From Marinibacterium profundimaris (lineage in GTDB: Bacteria > Pseudomonadota > Alphaproteobacteria > Rhodobacterales > Rhodobacteraceae), in NCBI RefSeq assembly GCF_002210095.1, contig NZ_AQQR01000005.1, positions 124,001 through 188,000 on the forward strand: a stretch of 64,000 nucleotides of DNA, written 5' to 3'. This document shows positions 36,970 to 47,823 of the stretch, one piece after another. Positions within the stretch are counted from its first letter, which is position 1. Each line of letters opens with the position of its first letter. Below the pieces are notes generated by a model. The model ran no database searches. It had not been told where the DNA came from and worked only from the letters and a program-made list of their open reading frames with translations. The position numbers and the translations under genes are program-made.

Positions 36970-38127
36970 TCAGAACCTCTGGCCCACGTAGATATAGGTC
37001 GTGAACGAATGCTCGTCGTTGTAGGCGGCATCGACGGCGAAATCGACCGGGAACTTCTTCGACACCCGATAGCGCAGGCCGATCCCGGCGGCGGAATGGG
37101 TGTCGGCATCGCCGATATGATTCATGTCTTCGGCCACCCGCCCCGCACCGGCAAAGACCGCATAGCCGAACCGGCTTTGCCCGACGCGCCCGCGCCAGGC
37201 CAGCTGCAGCGAAACCAGCGCGTTGTCGATGTATTCGGTCGAGGAAAAGCCGCGGAAACTGTCCGACCCGCCCAGCGAACAGGCGAGGTAGAAGGGCGTC
37301 TCCTTGTCCACGCCGCAGGCCGTCATCAGCCCGGCCAGCACGCTGTCGCGCCCGACGGGGGTATAATGGGCGTATTTGAAGAGCCCCCGCGTGAACTCCC
37401 GGTCGCTGCCCCCGAAGATATCGGCTGACAGCCCTTGGTGCGCGCCGCCCCAGCCGACCCGCAGCGTGCTGTCGACGCCGCTGGTCGGATAGATCGTGTC
37501 GTCGCGGGTGTCGTAGCCGATGGTCAGATCGGCGGTCAGCGAGGTAATTCCGAAATCGGGCCGAAGCTCGGGCGGTACCAGGGGCGGGTTCGGGCCAAGC
37601 TCGCTTTCGATGACGCCCAGATCGAAGCCCAGGGACCAGCTGTCGGACCATCGATAGGCGACGCCCAGCCGGCCCATCAGCCCGGTCTGCTCGATCGCGA
37701 AGGCGCGGCCGTCCTGGTAGAAATCGTAGTTCAGATCGGCGTCCCCGACGATGCCCTGGACCTTCCAGCGTCCCGCGCCGAAATTCGCGCTGCCACCGAT
37801 CGCGTAGCCCTGGCTGCCGTTGTCGGTGCGGAAGGCCCCGATGCCGAAGCCCGAGGGATCCGAGCCCTTGTCGATGGTGAAGAGATAGGCCCCGCCAAGC
37901 GCGAGGCCGGTGCCGATGGTGGGGTTCCTGATCGGGATCGGCGCAAGGATGAAGGAGCCGTTGCGCAGCCCGGTCGCGGATTTCTCCTCGCCGATCTGGC
38001 TGGAGGGGACATCCGTCCCGAAGACGCCCTGTGCCATGGCGCCCGGGGCCGCCGGGAGCGCGGCAAGCCCGGCAAGGGCTATGGGGCCAAGAAGGGCCGA
38101 AAGGCGCGGTCCGGGGTGCTGCGTCAT
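36970..38127 (-). CDS. Outer-membrane beta-barrel protein, Omp85/BamA-like without POTRA domains
   Basis: A 385-residue exported protein. A signal peptide ending about AQG precedes alternating beta strands that match the C-terminal surface-antigen (D15) barrel: TIGTGLALGGAYLF, YDTRDDTIYPTSG, GGSDSFRGFSSTEY, and a final aromatic residue (VGQRF) as in BAM substrates. The (R/V)RGF-type loop-6 motif appears as FRGF. No POTRA repeats fit between signal and barrel, so it is not BamA itself. The ATG at 38127 starts a clear signal peptide; the frame is open 57 bases upstream. Function unknown: similar short barrels accompany patatin-like or secretion partners, none of which is next to it. Confidence 0.82.
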   Translation of the reverse strand: MTQHPGPRLSALLGPIALAGLAALPAAPGAMAQGVFGTDVPSSQIGEEKSATGLRNGSFILAPIPIRNPTIGTGLALGGAYLFTIDKGSDPSGFGIGAFRTDNGSQGYAIGGSANFGAGRWKVQGIVGDADLNYDFYQDGRAFAIEQTGLMGRLGVAYRWSDSWSLGFDLGVIESELGPNPPLVPPELRPDFGITSLTADLTIGYDTRDDTIYPTSGVDSTLRVGWGGAHQGLSADIFGGSDREFTRGLFKYAHYTPVGRDSVLAGLMTACGVDKETPFYLACSLGGSDSFRGFSSTEYIDNALVSLQLAWRGRVGQSRFGYAVFAGAGRVAEDMNHIGDADTHSAAGIGLRYRVSKKFPVDFAVDAAYNDEHSFTTYIYVGQRF

Positions 38128-38296
38128 GGTCCATGAAACCTGCGGTGTCGGTAAGAGACTGCACGTGAACCTGCGCCCGATCAATGATAGCGGATGACGG
38201 TGCGCGACTTGGGGGCGATCTGTTGCAGGGGCTCCCGTGTCTGCGGGAGGGGGAAGCGCCGGGTGACTGCATGGCTGACGGGCTTGCGAGGCGTAA

Positions 38297-38311
38297 TGTT
38301 ATAACGTAACA
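38297..38311 (+). promoter_or_regulatory. Zur-like operator TGTTA-N5-TAACA
   Basis: An inverted repeat with central GTTATAAC, typical of Zur (zinc uptake regulator) sites, 56 bases before the COG0523 gene. COG0523 genes are often Zur-controlled, so the match of site and gene is meaningful. Confidence 0.65.
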
Positions 38312-38366
38312 GTATTCGGCGGCGCCACGGCCGCGTGTCGCCTGAGCCCACAAGGAGCGCATAGCC

Positions 38367-39566
38367 ATGACCGATCCCCGCCTTCCCGTCACCGTCCTGT
38401 CCGGCTTCCTCGGGGCCGGCAAGACGACCCTGCTGAACCGCATTCTCAACAACCGCGAGGGCCGCCGCGTCGCGGTCATCGTCAACGACATGTCCGAGGT
38501 GAACATCGACGCCGACCTCGTGCGGGCCGACACCGAATTGTCGCGCACCGACGAGACGCTGGTCGAGATTTCGAACGGCTGCATCTGCTGCACCCTGCGT
38601 GACGACCTGCTGAACGAGGTCCGGCGGCTGGCCGCGGAGGGGCGGTTCGACTACCTGCTGATCGAATCCACCGGCATCTCCGAACCGCTGCCCGTGGCCG
38701 CCACCTTCGAGTTCCGCGACGAGGCCGGGCAGAGCCTGTCAGATGTCGCGCGGCTGGATACGATGGTGACGGTGGTGGACGCGGTGAACCTGCTGCGGGA
38801 TTTCTCCAGCCACGACCTGCTGTCGGACCGGGGCGAGGTCATGGGCGAGGGGGACGAGCGGACGCTCGTGCACCTGCTCACCGACCAGGTGGAATTCGCC
38901 GACGTGGTGATCCTGAACAAGGTCACCGATGCCGGGCGTGACCGGGTCGACGCGGCGCGCAAGATCATCCGAAGCCTCAACGCCGACGCCGTGGTGATCG
39001 AGACCGATCATTCGAAGGTGACGCCTGCGGCGATCCTCGACACCGGGCTTTTCGATTTCGAACGGGCGCATGAGCATCCGATGTGGGCCAAGGAGCTTTA
39101 CGGGTTTGCCGACCACGTGCCGGAGACCGAGGAATACGGCGTCACGTCATTTGTTTATCGCGCGCGGCGGCCCTTCGTGCCGGAGCGCATCAAGGCAGTG
39201 CTGGAGGGCGACATGCCGGGTGTGATCCGGGCCAAGGGGCATTTCTGGATCGCCACGCGGCCCGACTGGGTGGCCGAGTTCTCGCTGGCAGGCGCGCTGT
39301 CGAGCGTGGCGCCGCTGGGCACCTGGTGGGCGACGGTGCCGCAGGAGCGGCGGCCGGATCATCCGCAGGCACAAGAGTACATGGCCGCGCACTGGCAGGA
39401 GCCCTGGGGCGACCGGCGGCAGGAGATCGTGTTCATCGGAACGGGGATCGACTGGCCGGCACTGAAGGCGCGGCTGGACGCGGCGCTGCTGCCCGAGGGG
39501 CAGGGGGATACGGTCGAGGCGCTGCCGGATCTGCCCGATCCCTTCCCGGCCTGGCGGCGGGCATGA
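38367..39566 (+). CDS. COG0523 (CobW/ZigA-type) metallochaperone GTPase
   Basis: A 399-residue G3E GTPase. The P-loop GFLGAGKTT (13-21), the metal-binding CxCC motif GCICC (Cys72, 74, 75), the Walker B-like ESTGISEP and the NKVT base motif are all present, followed by a CobW C-terminal domain ([14 protein letters not shown]). Zur-controlled members deliver zinc to target enzymes under zinc limitation; cobalamin-specific CobW is unlikely without cob genes. A Zur-like box lies upstream. The stop overlaps the small DUF6525 gene by four bases. Confidence 0.9.
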   Translation: MTDPRLPVTVLSGFLGAGKTTLLNRILNNREGRRVAVIVNDMSEVNIDADLVRADTELSRTDETLVEISNGCICCTLRDDLLNEVRRLAAEGRFDYLLIESTGISEPLPVAATFEFRDEAGQSLSDVARLDTMVTVVDAVNLLRDFSSHDLLSDRGEVMGEGDERTLVHLLTDQVEFADVVILNKVTDAGRDRVDAARKIIRSLNADAVVIETDHSKVTPAAILDTGLFDFERAHEHPMWAKELYGFADHVPETEEYGVTSFVYRARRPFVPERIKAVLEGDMPGVIRAKGHFWIATRPDWVAEFSLAGALSSVAPLGTWWATVPQERRPDHPQAQEYMAAHWQEPWGDRRQEIVFIGTGIDWPALKARLDAALLPEGQGDTVEALPDLPDPFPAWRRA

Positions 39567-39883
39567 GCGGACGGTACGCGCGTGGCAGCGGCAACCTGGG
39601 CGAGACGCGGCTGAGACGGCGCCGGCGCCAGGGCGATCCGATGCGCAGCTTCGACGCGCTGCCCGGGCCGCTGCGGCGCTGGATGGCGGGGGCGGCGCTG
39701 CCCTGGTCGCCGGTGTCCTGTCGCCGGATCTGGGAGGCGGCGCGGGCGCGGGGCGACAGCGTGGAGGCGGCGCTGGACCGGCTCGACCGGGCGGAACGGG
39801 CGGCGCTGCTGCGCGGGGCGGGCCCCGGCGCCTGCGGCGACCGTGCCCACCCCGCGTGCCCTGAGAAGGAGGCGCGGGCCTGA
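39563..39883 (+). CDS. Small basic DUF6525-like protein
   Basis: A 106-residue protein starting in an ATGA overlap with the COG0523 stop. The segment [17 protein letters not shown] and the later [13 protein letters not shown] resemble the DUF6525 family of Rhodobacteraceae. It is arginine-rich, has no signal peptide, and its tail contains two Cys ([13 protein letters not shown]). Cotranslation suggests a link to zinc-limited growth (inference). Function unknown. Confidence 0.72.
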   Translation: MSGRYARGSGNLGETRLRRRRRQGDPMRSFDALPGPLRRWMAGAALPWSPVSCRRIWEAARARGDSVEAALDRLDRAERAALLRGAGPGACGDRAHPACPEKEARA

Positions 39884-39952
39884 AAGGGCATGGCCCGCCC
39901 CGATGCCCGCGCTGTCGGCGGAGGTCCGCCCGCGACGCAACTGAACGGATGT

Positions 39953-40047
39953 TCCTTTCGGGAAACCACCGACCTCCTCTTGCGGTCCCGGGCGATCTGG
40001 TCTGAACGTTGCGGGCAGTTGTTTCACGCAGGCATTTCCCGAAAGGA
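39953..40047 (+). promoter_or_regulatory. 13-bp long-range inverted repeat covering the ridA ribosome binding site
   Basis: TCCTTTCGGGAAA (39953-39965) is the exact reverse complement of TTTCCCGAAAGGA (40035-40047). The right arm contains the Shine-Dalgarno GAAAGGA, seven bases before the ATG at 40054. If transcription starts upstream of 39953, the stem would block translation, making this a candidate thermosensor, riboswitch or protein-controlled leader. Confidence 0.5.
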
Positions 40048-40053
40048 CCGGAC

Positions 40054-40404
40054 ATGACCGATATCATTCGCCACGACACCAACACCCGCATGAGCCAGAT
40101 CGTCGAGCATGGGCAGACCATCTACCTGGCCGGCCAGGTCGGAACGCCGGGCGCCTCGGTGGCGGAGCAGACGCAGGAGTGCCTCGACAAGGTCGATGCC
40201 CTTCTGTCGCGGGCCGGATCGGACCGGACACGGATTCTTCAGGCCGTGATCTGGATGGCCGACATGGCCGATTTCGCGGAAATGAACGGCGTCTGGGATG
40301 CCTGGGTCCCCGAGGGCCATGCCCCCGCGCGGGCCTGCGGGGAATCGCGTCTCGCGACCCCGGAGTACCTTGTCGAAGTCATTGTGACGGCAGCGAAAGC
40401 CTGA
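40054..40404 (+). CDS. RidA (YjgF/YER057c/UK114) family protein
   Basis: A 116-residue protein. [12 protein letters not shown], the central [19 protein letters not shown] and [20 protein letters not shown] match the family. RidA proteins hydrolyse reactive enamine/imine intermediates; the canonical catalytic arginine region appears as [15 protein letters not shown], which keeps an Arg. This is the subgroup often near amino-acid or peptide transport genes; an opp-type operon follows. The start was set at 40054 behind GAAAGGA. Its leader contains a striking inverted repeat. Confidence 0.88.
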   Translation: MTDIIRHDTNTRMSQIVEHGQTIYLAGQVGTPGASVAEQTQECLDKVDALLSRAGSDRTRILQAVIWMADMADFAEMNGVWDAWVPEGHAPARACGESRLATPEYLVEVIVTAAKA

Positions 40405-40627
40405 TTTCGCCGCCGCGCAATTGCCGCAACCTCCGAGAATGCCACTGCCGTAGGGTTCGCCTTATAGGGCAAGCGGAGGATTGCCGCCTTTCCTCTACGT
40501 CCAGGGTTGCAAATGCTTGCAGGCTTGAGCAACGGGGATAGTCTCATTCCGTAGACAACAAGAAATGGTGCGTCAGAACGGGTGGAATTCAACCGCCCCG
40601 GCGCGTGTAACTAGGAGGTCCCGACCC

Positions 40628-42256
40628 ATGAAACATACCCCGAAACTGGCCCTGGCAGCCCTGCTGTCCGGCACGTTCCTGAGCGGCGCCGCGCTGGCCG
40701 CCGGAACTCACCCCGAGACCGGCGAGCAGCTGGCCGACGACCAGACCTTCACCTACCGCGTGCTGGACGAGCTCAGCTCGCTCGACCCGCAGATCGTCGA
40801 GGACGTGATCGGTTCGGAATTCGCGCGTGACCTGTTCGAAGGGCTGATGAGCCAGGACGAGGACGGCAACCTGGTGCCGGGCGTGGCCACCGATTACGAC
40901 GTCTCGGACGACAAGCTGACCTATACGTTCCACCTGCGCCCCGAAGCCGTCTGGTCCAACGGGGATCCGGTCACCGCCAGCGATTTCGTCTTCGCCTGGC
41001 GCCGTGCGGCCGACCCGGAGACCGCCTCGCCCTACCAGTGGTACATGGGCCTGATGTCCATCGCCAACGGCGAAGAGGTCATCGCAGGCGACCTGCCGCC
41101 CGAAGAGCTGGGCGTGCGCGCGGTCGACGATCACACGTTCGAGGTCACGCTGTCCTCGCCGCTGCCGTATTTCCCGCAGATGACCACGCATGCCACCACC
41201 TTCCCGGCGCCGCAGGCCGTGATCGAGGAGCACGGCAAGGAATGGACCCGTCCGGAGAACATCGTCTCCAATGGCGCCTACGTGCTGGAAGAGCACCTGC
41301 CCAACGAACGCTCCACCCGCGTCCGCAACGAGATGTACTGGGACAACGAGAACACGATCCTCGACAAGGTGGTGACGCTGGTCATCAACGACGAGAACGT
41401 GGCCCTGACCCGCTACATGGCCGGCGAGCTTGACCGGACCGAAGTGCCGGCCGGCCAGTTCCCGCGGCTGAAGGAGGAATACCCGGACGAGGCGATCAGC
41501 TTCCCGCGGCTCTGCAACTACTACTACACGTTCAACCTGTCCGACAGCGGCCCCGAGGCCTTCAAGGACGTGAACGTGCGCAAGGCGCTGGCGCTGGCCG
41601 TGGATCGCAAGATCATCACGGAAAACATCATGGCCGGCGGACAGCCCGAGGCCTATACCTTCACCCCCGAGGCCGTCGCCGGCTTTACCCCGCCGACCGT
41701 CGAAATGGCCGAGATGACCCAGGCCGAGCGGGACGAGATGGCGCGCGAACTGCTGGCCGAGGCCGGGTATGGCCCTGACAACCCGCTGTCCTTCGACATG
41801 GTCTACAACACCTCGGAAGCGCACCAGAAGGTCGCCGTCGCCCTGTCCCAGATGTGGAAACAGAAGCTGGGCGCCGAGGTCGAGCTGGCCAACATGGAAT
41901 GGAAGGTTTTCCTGGAAGAGCGCGGCAACCAGAACTTCGAACTGGCCCGCGGCGCATGGTGCGGCGACTACAACGAAGCCTCGACCTTCCTCGACCTGCT
42001 GGACAGCGACAGCGGCTACAACGACGGCAAGTATTCCAACGAGGAATACGACGCGCTGCTGGAAAAGGCGAAGACGGCCGGTGACACCACCGATCTCTAC
42101 ACCTCGGCCGAGCAGATCCTGGCCGCCGACATGCCGGTCATCCCGATCTACCACTATGCGGGCGTCTACATGTTGGACAGCGACGTGGGCAACTGGCCCG
42201 TCAACAACGTCGAGCAGAACTGGTATTCGAAGAACCTGTACAAGATCGCCGAATAA
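40628..42256 (+). CDS. oppA: Oligopeptide ABC transporter substrate-binding protein, OppA-like
   Basis: A 542-residue family-5 binding protein, close in length to E. coli OppA (543). The signal peptide MKHTPKLALAALLSGTFLSG is followed by a long mature part with EVIAGDLPPEELGVRAVDD, PQMTTHATTFPAPQAVIEEHG and NIVSNGAYVLEEH, all typical of OppA/MppA. An AGGAGG site lies nine bases before the ATG. It heads oppA-B-C-DF. The upstream 220 bases hold a TGCAA-ATGC-TTGCA repeat (40508-40521). Confidence 0.93.
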   Translation: MKHTPKLALAALLSGTFLSGAALAAGTHPETGEQLADDQTFTYRVLDELSSLDPQIVEDVIGSEFARDLFEGLMSQDEDGNLVPGVATDYDVSDDKLTYTFHLRPEAVWSNGDPVTASDFVFAWRRAADPETASPYQWYMGLMSIANGEEVIAGDLPPEELGVRAVDDHTFEVTLSSPLPYFPQMTTHATTFPAPQAVIEEHGKEWTRPENIVSNGAYVLEEHLPNERSTRVRNEMYWDNENTILDKVVTLVINDENVALTRYMAGELDRTEVPAGQFPRLKEEYPDEAISFPRLCNYYYTFNLSDSGPEAFKDVNVRKALALAVDRKIITENIMAGGQPEAYTFTPEAVAGFTPPTVEMAEMTQAERDEMARELLAEAGYGPDNPLSFDMVYNTSEAHQKVAVALSQMWKQKLGAEVELANMEWKVFLEERGNQNFELARGAWCGDYNEASTFLDLLDSDSGYNDGKYSNEEYDALLEKAKTAGDTTDLYTSAEQILAADMPVIPIYHYAGVYMLDSDVGNWPVNNVEQNWYSKNLYKIAE

Positions 42257-42278
42257 TCGGGGCGATCCCCAACCACGT

Positions 42279-42309
42279 CCGCTCCGTCCCCTGACCGGGG
42301 GCGGGGCGG
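42279..42309 (+). promoter_or_regulatory. Intercistronic hairpin after oppA
   Basis: A 13-bp stem (42279-42291 with 42297-42309) with loop TGACC, fully paired counting two G-U wobbles. CCGCTTTT follows shortly. It may partly terminate transcription and so keep OppA in excess over the permeases. Confidence 0.65.
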
Positions 42310-42331
42310 CCGCTTTTCCGAGAACCCCCAC

Positions 42332-43255
42332 ATGTTTGCTTACATCGTCAAGCGTCTGCTGGGCGCGATACCGACCCTGTTGTTCCTGGTCGTCGCCGCC
42401 TTCTTCATGATGCACCTGGCCCCCGGCGGGCCCTTCACCTCCGAACGTCCGCTGCCGCCCGAAGTGCTCGCCAATATCGAGGCGCAGTACGGGCTTGACC
42501 AGCCGCTGTGGAAACAGCTCTGGGATTACGTGACCGGCATCGTGCTGCATTTCGATTTCGGCCCGTCCTTCCGCTACAAGGACCGCGATGTGAACGACAT
42601 CATCGCCCAGGGCTTCCCGATCTCGCTGACCTACGGCACGCTTTCGTTCGTCGTCGCCACCCTGGTCGGTGTCAGCCTCGGGATCGCCGCCGCGATCCGG
42701 CACAATTCCTGGGTGGATTACTTCGCCGTCTCGCTGGGTATCGTGGCTCAGGCGCTGCCGAACTTCATCATGGGTCCGATCCTGATCCTGACCTTCACGC
42801 TCTGGCTGGGCCTGCTGCCCGGCGGCGGCTGGAACGGCGGACAGTGGGAATACCTTATCATGCCGGTGATCGCTCTCTCGACCTCCTACATGGGCAACAT
42901 CGCGCGGCTGACGCGGTCCTCGATGCTGGAGGTGATGAATTCCAACTTCATTCGCACCGCCCGGGCCAAGGGCCTGCCGGCGCGCTCGGTGATCTGGCGC
43001 CACGCGATGAAGCCGACGCTGCTGCCGGTGATCTCCTACCTCGGGCCCGTCTTCGTCTATGTGCTGACAGGGTCGGTCTTCGTCGATCTCTATTTCTCGA
43101 CCGGCGGGCTGGGCCAGTCCTACGTGAACTCGGCGCTGACCCGCGACTATGCGGTGCTGCTGGGGGTGACGATCCTTTACGGCGCGCTGACCATTCTCGT
43201 GAACCTTCTGACCGACCTGGCCTATGCCTGGTTCGATCCGAAGATCCGGTACTGA
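42332..43255 (+). CDS. oppB: Oligopeptide ABC transporter permease, OppB-like
   Basis: A 307-residue permease. MFAYIVKRLLGAIPTLLFLV starts the first membrane segment; LAPGGPFTSERPLPPEVLAN is an OppB hallmark, and the ATPase-contact segment FIRTARAKGLPARSVIWRHA is intact. It is 75 bases after oppA, with a hairpin in between, and 10 bases before oppC. Confidence 0.93.
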   Translation: MFAYIVKRLLGAIPTLLFLVVAAFFMMHLAPGGPFTSERPLPPEVLANIEAQYGLDQPLWKQLWDYVTGIVLHFDFGPSFRYKDRDVNDIIAQGFPISLTYGTLSFVVATLVGVSLGIAAAIRHNSWVDYFAVSLGIVAQALPNFIMGPILILTFTLWLGLLPGGGWNGGQWEYLIMPVIALSTSYMGNIARLTRSSMLEVMNSNFIRTARAKGLPARSVIWRHAMKPTLLPVISYLGPVFVYVLTGSVFVDLYFSTGGLGQSYVNSALTRDYAVLLGVTILYGALTILVNLLTDLAYAWFDPKIRY

Positions 43256-43265
43256 GGGGGCTGCC

Positions 43266-44195
43266 ATGTTCGCAAAATCCGACAAGGCCGCCGATCTCGC
43301 CGGAGAGATCACCGACGCCAAGGCGATCAGAGGGCGTTCGCTCTGGCGCGACGCGCGCGACCGGTTCGTGCGCAACAAGGCCGCGATGGCCTGCGTCTTC
43401 GTGCTGGGTCTGATCGTTCTCTTCGTGATCTTCGGCCCGCTGCTGGCGCAATGGTCGAACGAGGAAATCGACTGGAACCGCATGGGCGACATCGCCCGCG
43501 ACGGGCGCCCGTCGATCGAGAACGGCCATTACTTCGGCCTCGACGAGCTGGGCCGCGACCTTTACGCCCGGGTGATCCAGGCCACGCGCACCTCGCTTCT
43601 GGTCGGGCTGATCGGGGCGGCGATGGCGCTGCTGGTGGGCACGGCCTATGGCGTGCTGGCCGGGTTCTACGGCGGGCGGCTTGATGGCGCGATGATGCGT
43701 TTCGTCGACATCCTGCTGGCGATCCCGACGACGCTGATCATCATCCTGATCCTCGTGGTGGCCGGGCGGTCCTTCATCACGCTGTTCATCGCCCTGGGGG
43801 CGGTCAGCTGGCTGACCATGTCGCGCATCGTGCGCGCCCAGACGCTGGCACTGAAATCGCGCGAATTCATCGAGGCCGCACGCGCCGGGGGTGTTTCGGA
43901 ATGGGCGATCATCACGCGGCATATCCTGCCAAACCTGCTGGGCGTGGTGATCGTCTATGCCTCGCTCCTGGTGCCCGAGATGATCCTGGCGGAGTCGTTC
44001 ATCTCCTTCCTTGGCCTCGGCATCGCCGAGCCCAACACTTCTCTCGGGCGGCTCATTGCCGAGGGCGCCGGGACGATGGCCTATGGCACGCTCTGGCAGC
44101 TGCTTTTCCCGCTTTTCTTTTATGTCACCATCATCATAACGATGTTCTTCATCGGCGATGGGCTGCGTGACGCGCTTGATCCGAAGGACCGCTGA
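43266..44195 (+). CDS. oppC: Oligopeptide ABC transporter permease, OppC-like
   Basis: A 309-residue permease. After a cytoplasmic stretch (GRSLWRDARDRFVRNKAAM) come the first membrane segment and YFGLDELGRDLYARVIQATR, the OppC signature. The C-terminal ILAESFISFLGLGIAEPNTS is also diagnostic. The ATG at 43266 lies close behind GAGGGG. The ATPase gene starts one base after its stop. Confidence 0.93.
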   Translation: MFAKSDKAADLAGEITDAKAIRGRSLWRDARDRFVRNKAAMACVFVLGLIVLFVIFGPLLAQWSNEEIDWNRMGDIARDGRPSIENGHYFGLDELGRDLYARVIQATRTSLLVGLIGAAMALLVGTAYGVLAGFYGGRLDGAMMRFVDILLAIPTTLIIILILVVAGRSFITLFIALGAVSWLTMSRIVRAQTLALKSREFIEAARAGGVSEWAIITRHILPNLLGVVIVYASLLVPEMILAESFISFLGLGIAEPNTSLGRLIAEGAGTMAYGTLWQLLFPLFFYVTIIITMFFIGDGLRDALDPKDR

Positions 44196-44196
44196 C

Positions 44197-46011
<1,815 letters not shown>

Positions 46012-46025
46012 GGTCAAGATGAAGA

Positions 46026-46083
46026 AGGCTCAGGCATTCGCCTGAGCCTGGGGTATCGGTGGCTCAAGCCTGCGGCTTGAGCC
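46026..46083. repeat. Two tandem palindromic hairpins (REP-like) between convergent genes
   Basis: AGGCTCAGGC-ATTC-GCCTGAGCCT (46026-46049) is followed 11 bases later by GGCTCAAGCC-TGC-GGCTTGAGCC (46061-46083). Both stems are perfect 10-bp pairs and share the GGCTCA core. No T run follows. They may act as bidirectional transcript ends or be members of a dispersed palindromic repeat family. Confidence 0.6.
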
Positions 46084-46104
46084 TGGTGGCCCCTGGCCGG
46101 CGGT

Positions 46105-46956
46105 TCACCCCGAAGAGCGCATCCGCTCTTGGGCTTCCGGCATCACGGCGGCGAGCGCCTCTGCCAGGGGCTGGGGCTGTTCCATCGTGATGCCGTGCCC
46201 GGCCTCGGGGATCGCGACCAGCGGCAGGGGATGGGCACAGGCGGCGTGGAACCTTGCGGCCATCTCCTCGGGACAGATCGAGGATTTCGCGCCCCGGATG
46301 ACCTGCACCGGGCAGTCCAGCCCGGCCAGATCGCCCGTCATGTCGATATCGGTGCCCAGGATCGCCTCGATCCCGCGGACCACGGGGACCTTCCAGGTGG
46401 CGCCGTCGTGTTTGGCGGCAGCGCGGAAATAGGTGTCGAGCAGGTCCTCGTCGGCGAAGGGATCCGTGCCGGTGACCAGCTGCACCAGCCCCTTCACGTT
46501 GGCCGCGCCCTTTCGCATCCCGGCGACATGGGCGAACAGCCGGTCTCGCACGTTGGGGGCGTGATCGTCGGCTGTGTCCAGCAGGGTCAGCCCCTGCACC
46601 GGCACCGCGCCGCGTTTCGCCAGCCCGATCGCCACCTTGGCGCCGGCGGAATGGCCCACCAGCCACATCGGGGTCGCGGCGAAATCCGCCAGAGCGCCGG
46701 CGATGCGCTCGGCGACCGCATCGCTCTTCATCTCGCGGCGCGACACCGGGGCGCTGTCGCCGTGGCCGGGAAGATCGAGCGCGATGAACGTCGGCCGTGC
46801 CCCCGGCCAGCGATCGACCAGCGGCGCCCAGATCCAGCTGCAATCGCCCATCCCGTGGATCAGCAGGACCGCCTGGTCGGTGTCGCCGTCCCAGATGCGC
46901 AAAGTCAGACCATCGTCTTCACCGATGCGAAGGATGCGGGGCTGTGTCTCGGACAT
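46105..46956 (-). CDS. Alpha/beta hydrolase
   Basis: A 283-residue single-domain hydrolase with no signal peptide. The nucleophile elbow is GHSAG with Ser103; HGMGDCSWIW supplies the oxyanion region, and the late EAGHGITME holds the probable catalytic His. The acid is likely in VIRGAKSSICP or nearby, where the usual Asp is replaced by Lys-Ser, so its position is uncertain. It lies convergent to the opp operon and 213 bases downstream of atoA, with a hairpin (46983-47006) in its leader. The substrate is unknown; esters, lactones or thioesters are all possible. Confidence 0.82.
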   Translation of the reverse strand: MSETQPRILRIGEDDGLTLRIWDGDTDQAVLLIHGMGDCSWIWAPLVDRWPGARPTFIALDLPGHGDSAPVSRREMKSDAVAERIAGALADFAATPMWLVGHSAGAKVAIGLAKRGAVPVQGLTLLDTADDHAPNVRDRLFAHVAGMRKGAANVKGLVQLVTGTDPFADEDLLDTYFRAAAKHDGATWKVPVVRGIEAILGTDIDMTGDLAGLDCPVQVIRGAKSSICPEEMAARFHAACAHPLPLVAIPEAGHGITMEQPQPLAEALAAVMPEAQERMRSSG

Positions 46957-47169
46957 GGGGGCTTCACCTGATTGATAGTGGGCCCGGGCGTGCGCGCCCG
47001 CCCGGGTCGGTAAAGGGCTTCGATATCTATGCGATACCGATGCCGCAGTGCAGCGAAAAAATCAAGCAAAGGATGCCGCGTTGCGACAATCGACCGGACC
47101 AAGCCGACGGTTTTCGACCCTCTTCCTTTCGCCTGCCGGGTTTTTCAGCCCCGCAGGCAGGGCGCCGGC

Positions 47170-47823
47170 TCAGGCCAGCCGCATCTGGCCGGGGGCCACG
47201 GGCACCAGCAATTCGGCCCCGGTGGCGGCGCGGACGTCATCAACCGAAAGCCCTTCGGCCACCTCGCGCAGCACAAGGCCGTCCTCCGTGGGTTCGATCA
47301 CCGCCATCTCGGTCACGATCAGGTCGACCCGGCGCAGGGCGGTCAGGGGCAGGGTGCAATCCGGCACGATCTTGGGTGCGCCCTTTGCGGTGTGGACCAT
47401 GGCCACCACCACTTTGCGCGCGCCGGCCACCAGGTCCATCGCGCCGCCCATGCCCGGGACCATCTTGCCCGGCACCATCCAGTTCGCGAGATGCCCGTGA
47501 GAATCCACCTGCAGCCCGCCCAGCACCGTCATGTCCAGGTGCCCGCCCCGGATCAGCCCGAAGCTCATCGCGCTGTCGATCGAGGCCGCGCCGGGCACCG
47601 CCGTCACGAACCCGCCGCCGGCATCTGTCAGGTCCGGGTCCTCCATCCCTTCGGGCGGGCGCGCGCCAAGGCCGATCACGCCGTTCTCGGCCTGGAAGAA
47701 GACATGCACATCATCAGGCAGGTAATTCGCCACCAACGAGGGCAACCCGATGCCGAGGTTCACCAGCGTGTCGCGCTCGACCTCAAGCGCCACGCGGCGC
47801 GCGATGCGTTCCTTGTCGTTCAT
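47170..47823 (-). CDS. atoA: 3-oxoacid (acetoacetate) CoA-transferase subunit B
   Basis: A 217-residue beta subunit. The catalytic glutamate that forms the CoA thioester is Glu46 in QAENGVIGLG; LVNLGIGLPSLVANYL and GGAMDLVAGARKVVVAM are family landmarks. With AtoD it transfers CoA between succinyl- or acetyl-CoA and acetoacetate or short-chain acids. It overlaps the atoD stop by four bases. The divergent FabI/MaoC-Pta/AckA operon fits a role in C4 acid or ketone-body metabolism. Confidence 0.92.
   Translation of the reverse strand: MNDKERIARRVALEVERDTLVNLGIGLPSLVANYLPDDVHVFFQAENGVIGLGARPPEGMEDPDLTDAGGGFVTAVPGAASIDSAMSFGLIRGGHLDMTVLGGLQVDSHGHLANWMVPGKMVPGMGGAMDLVAGARKVVVAMVHTAKGAPKIVPDCTLPLTALRRVDLIVTEMAVIEPTEDGLVLREVAEGLSVDDVRAATGAELLVPVAPGQMRLA

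Noticed and set aside
38367-39566. CobW of cobalamin synthesis
   Set aside because: No cob genes are adjacent, and the upstream Zur-like site favours a zinc-related COG0523 member.
40589-43492. A 967-codon open frame antisense to oppA and oppB
   Set aside because: It is rich in His, Gln, Asp and Val, as expected for the complement of GC-rich coding DNA, and shows no family motif, while the plus-strand Opp genes are certain.
46026-46083. Tandem hairpins considered as ordinary Rho-independent terminators
   Set aside because: Neither stem is followed by a T run on either strand, so they are listed as repeats instead.
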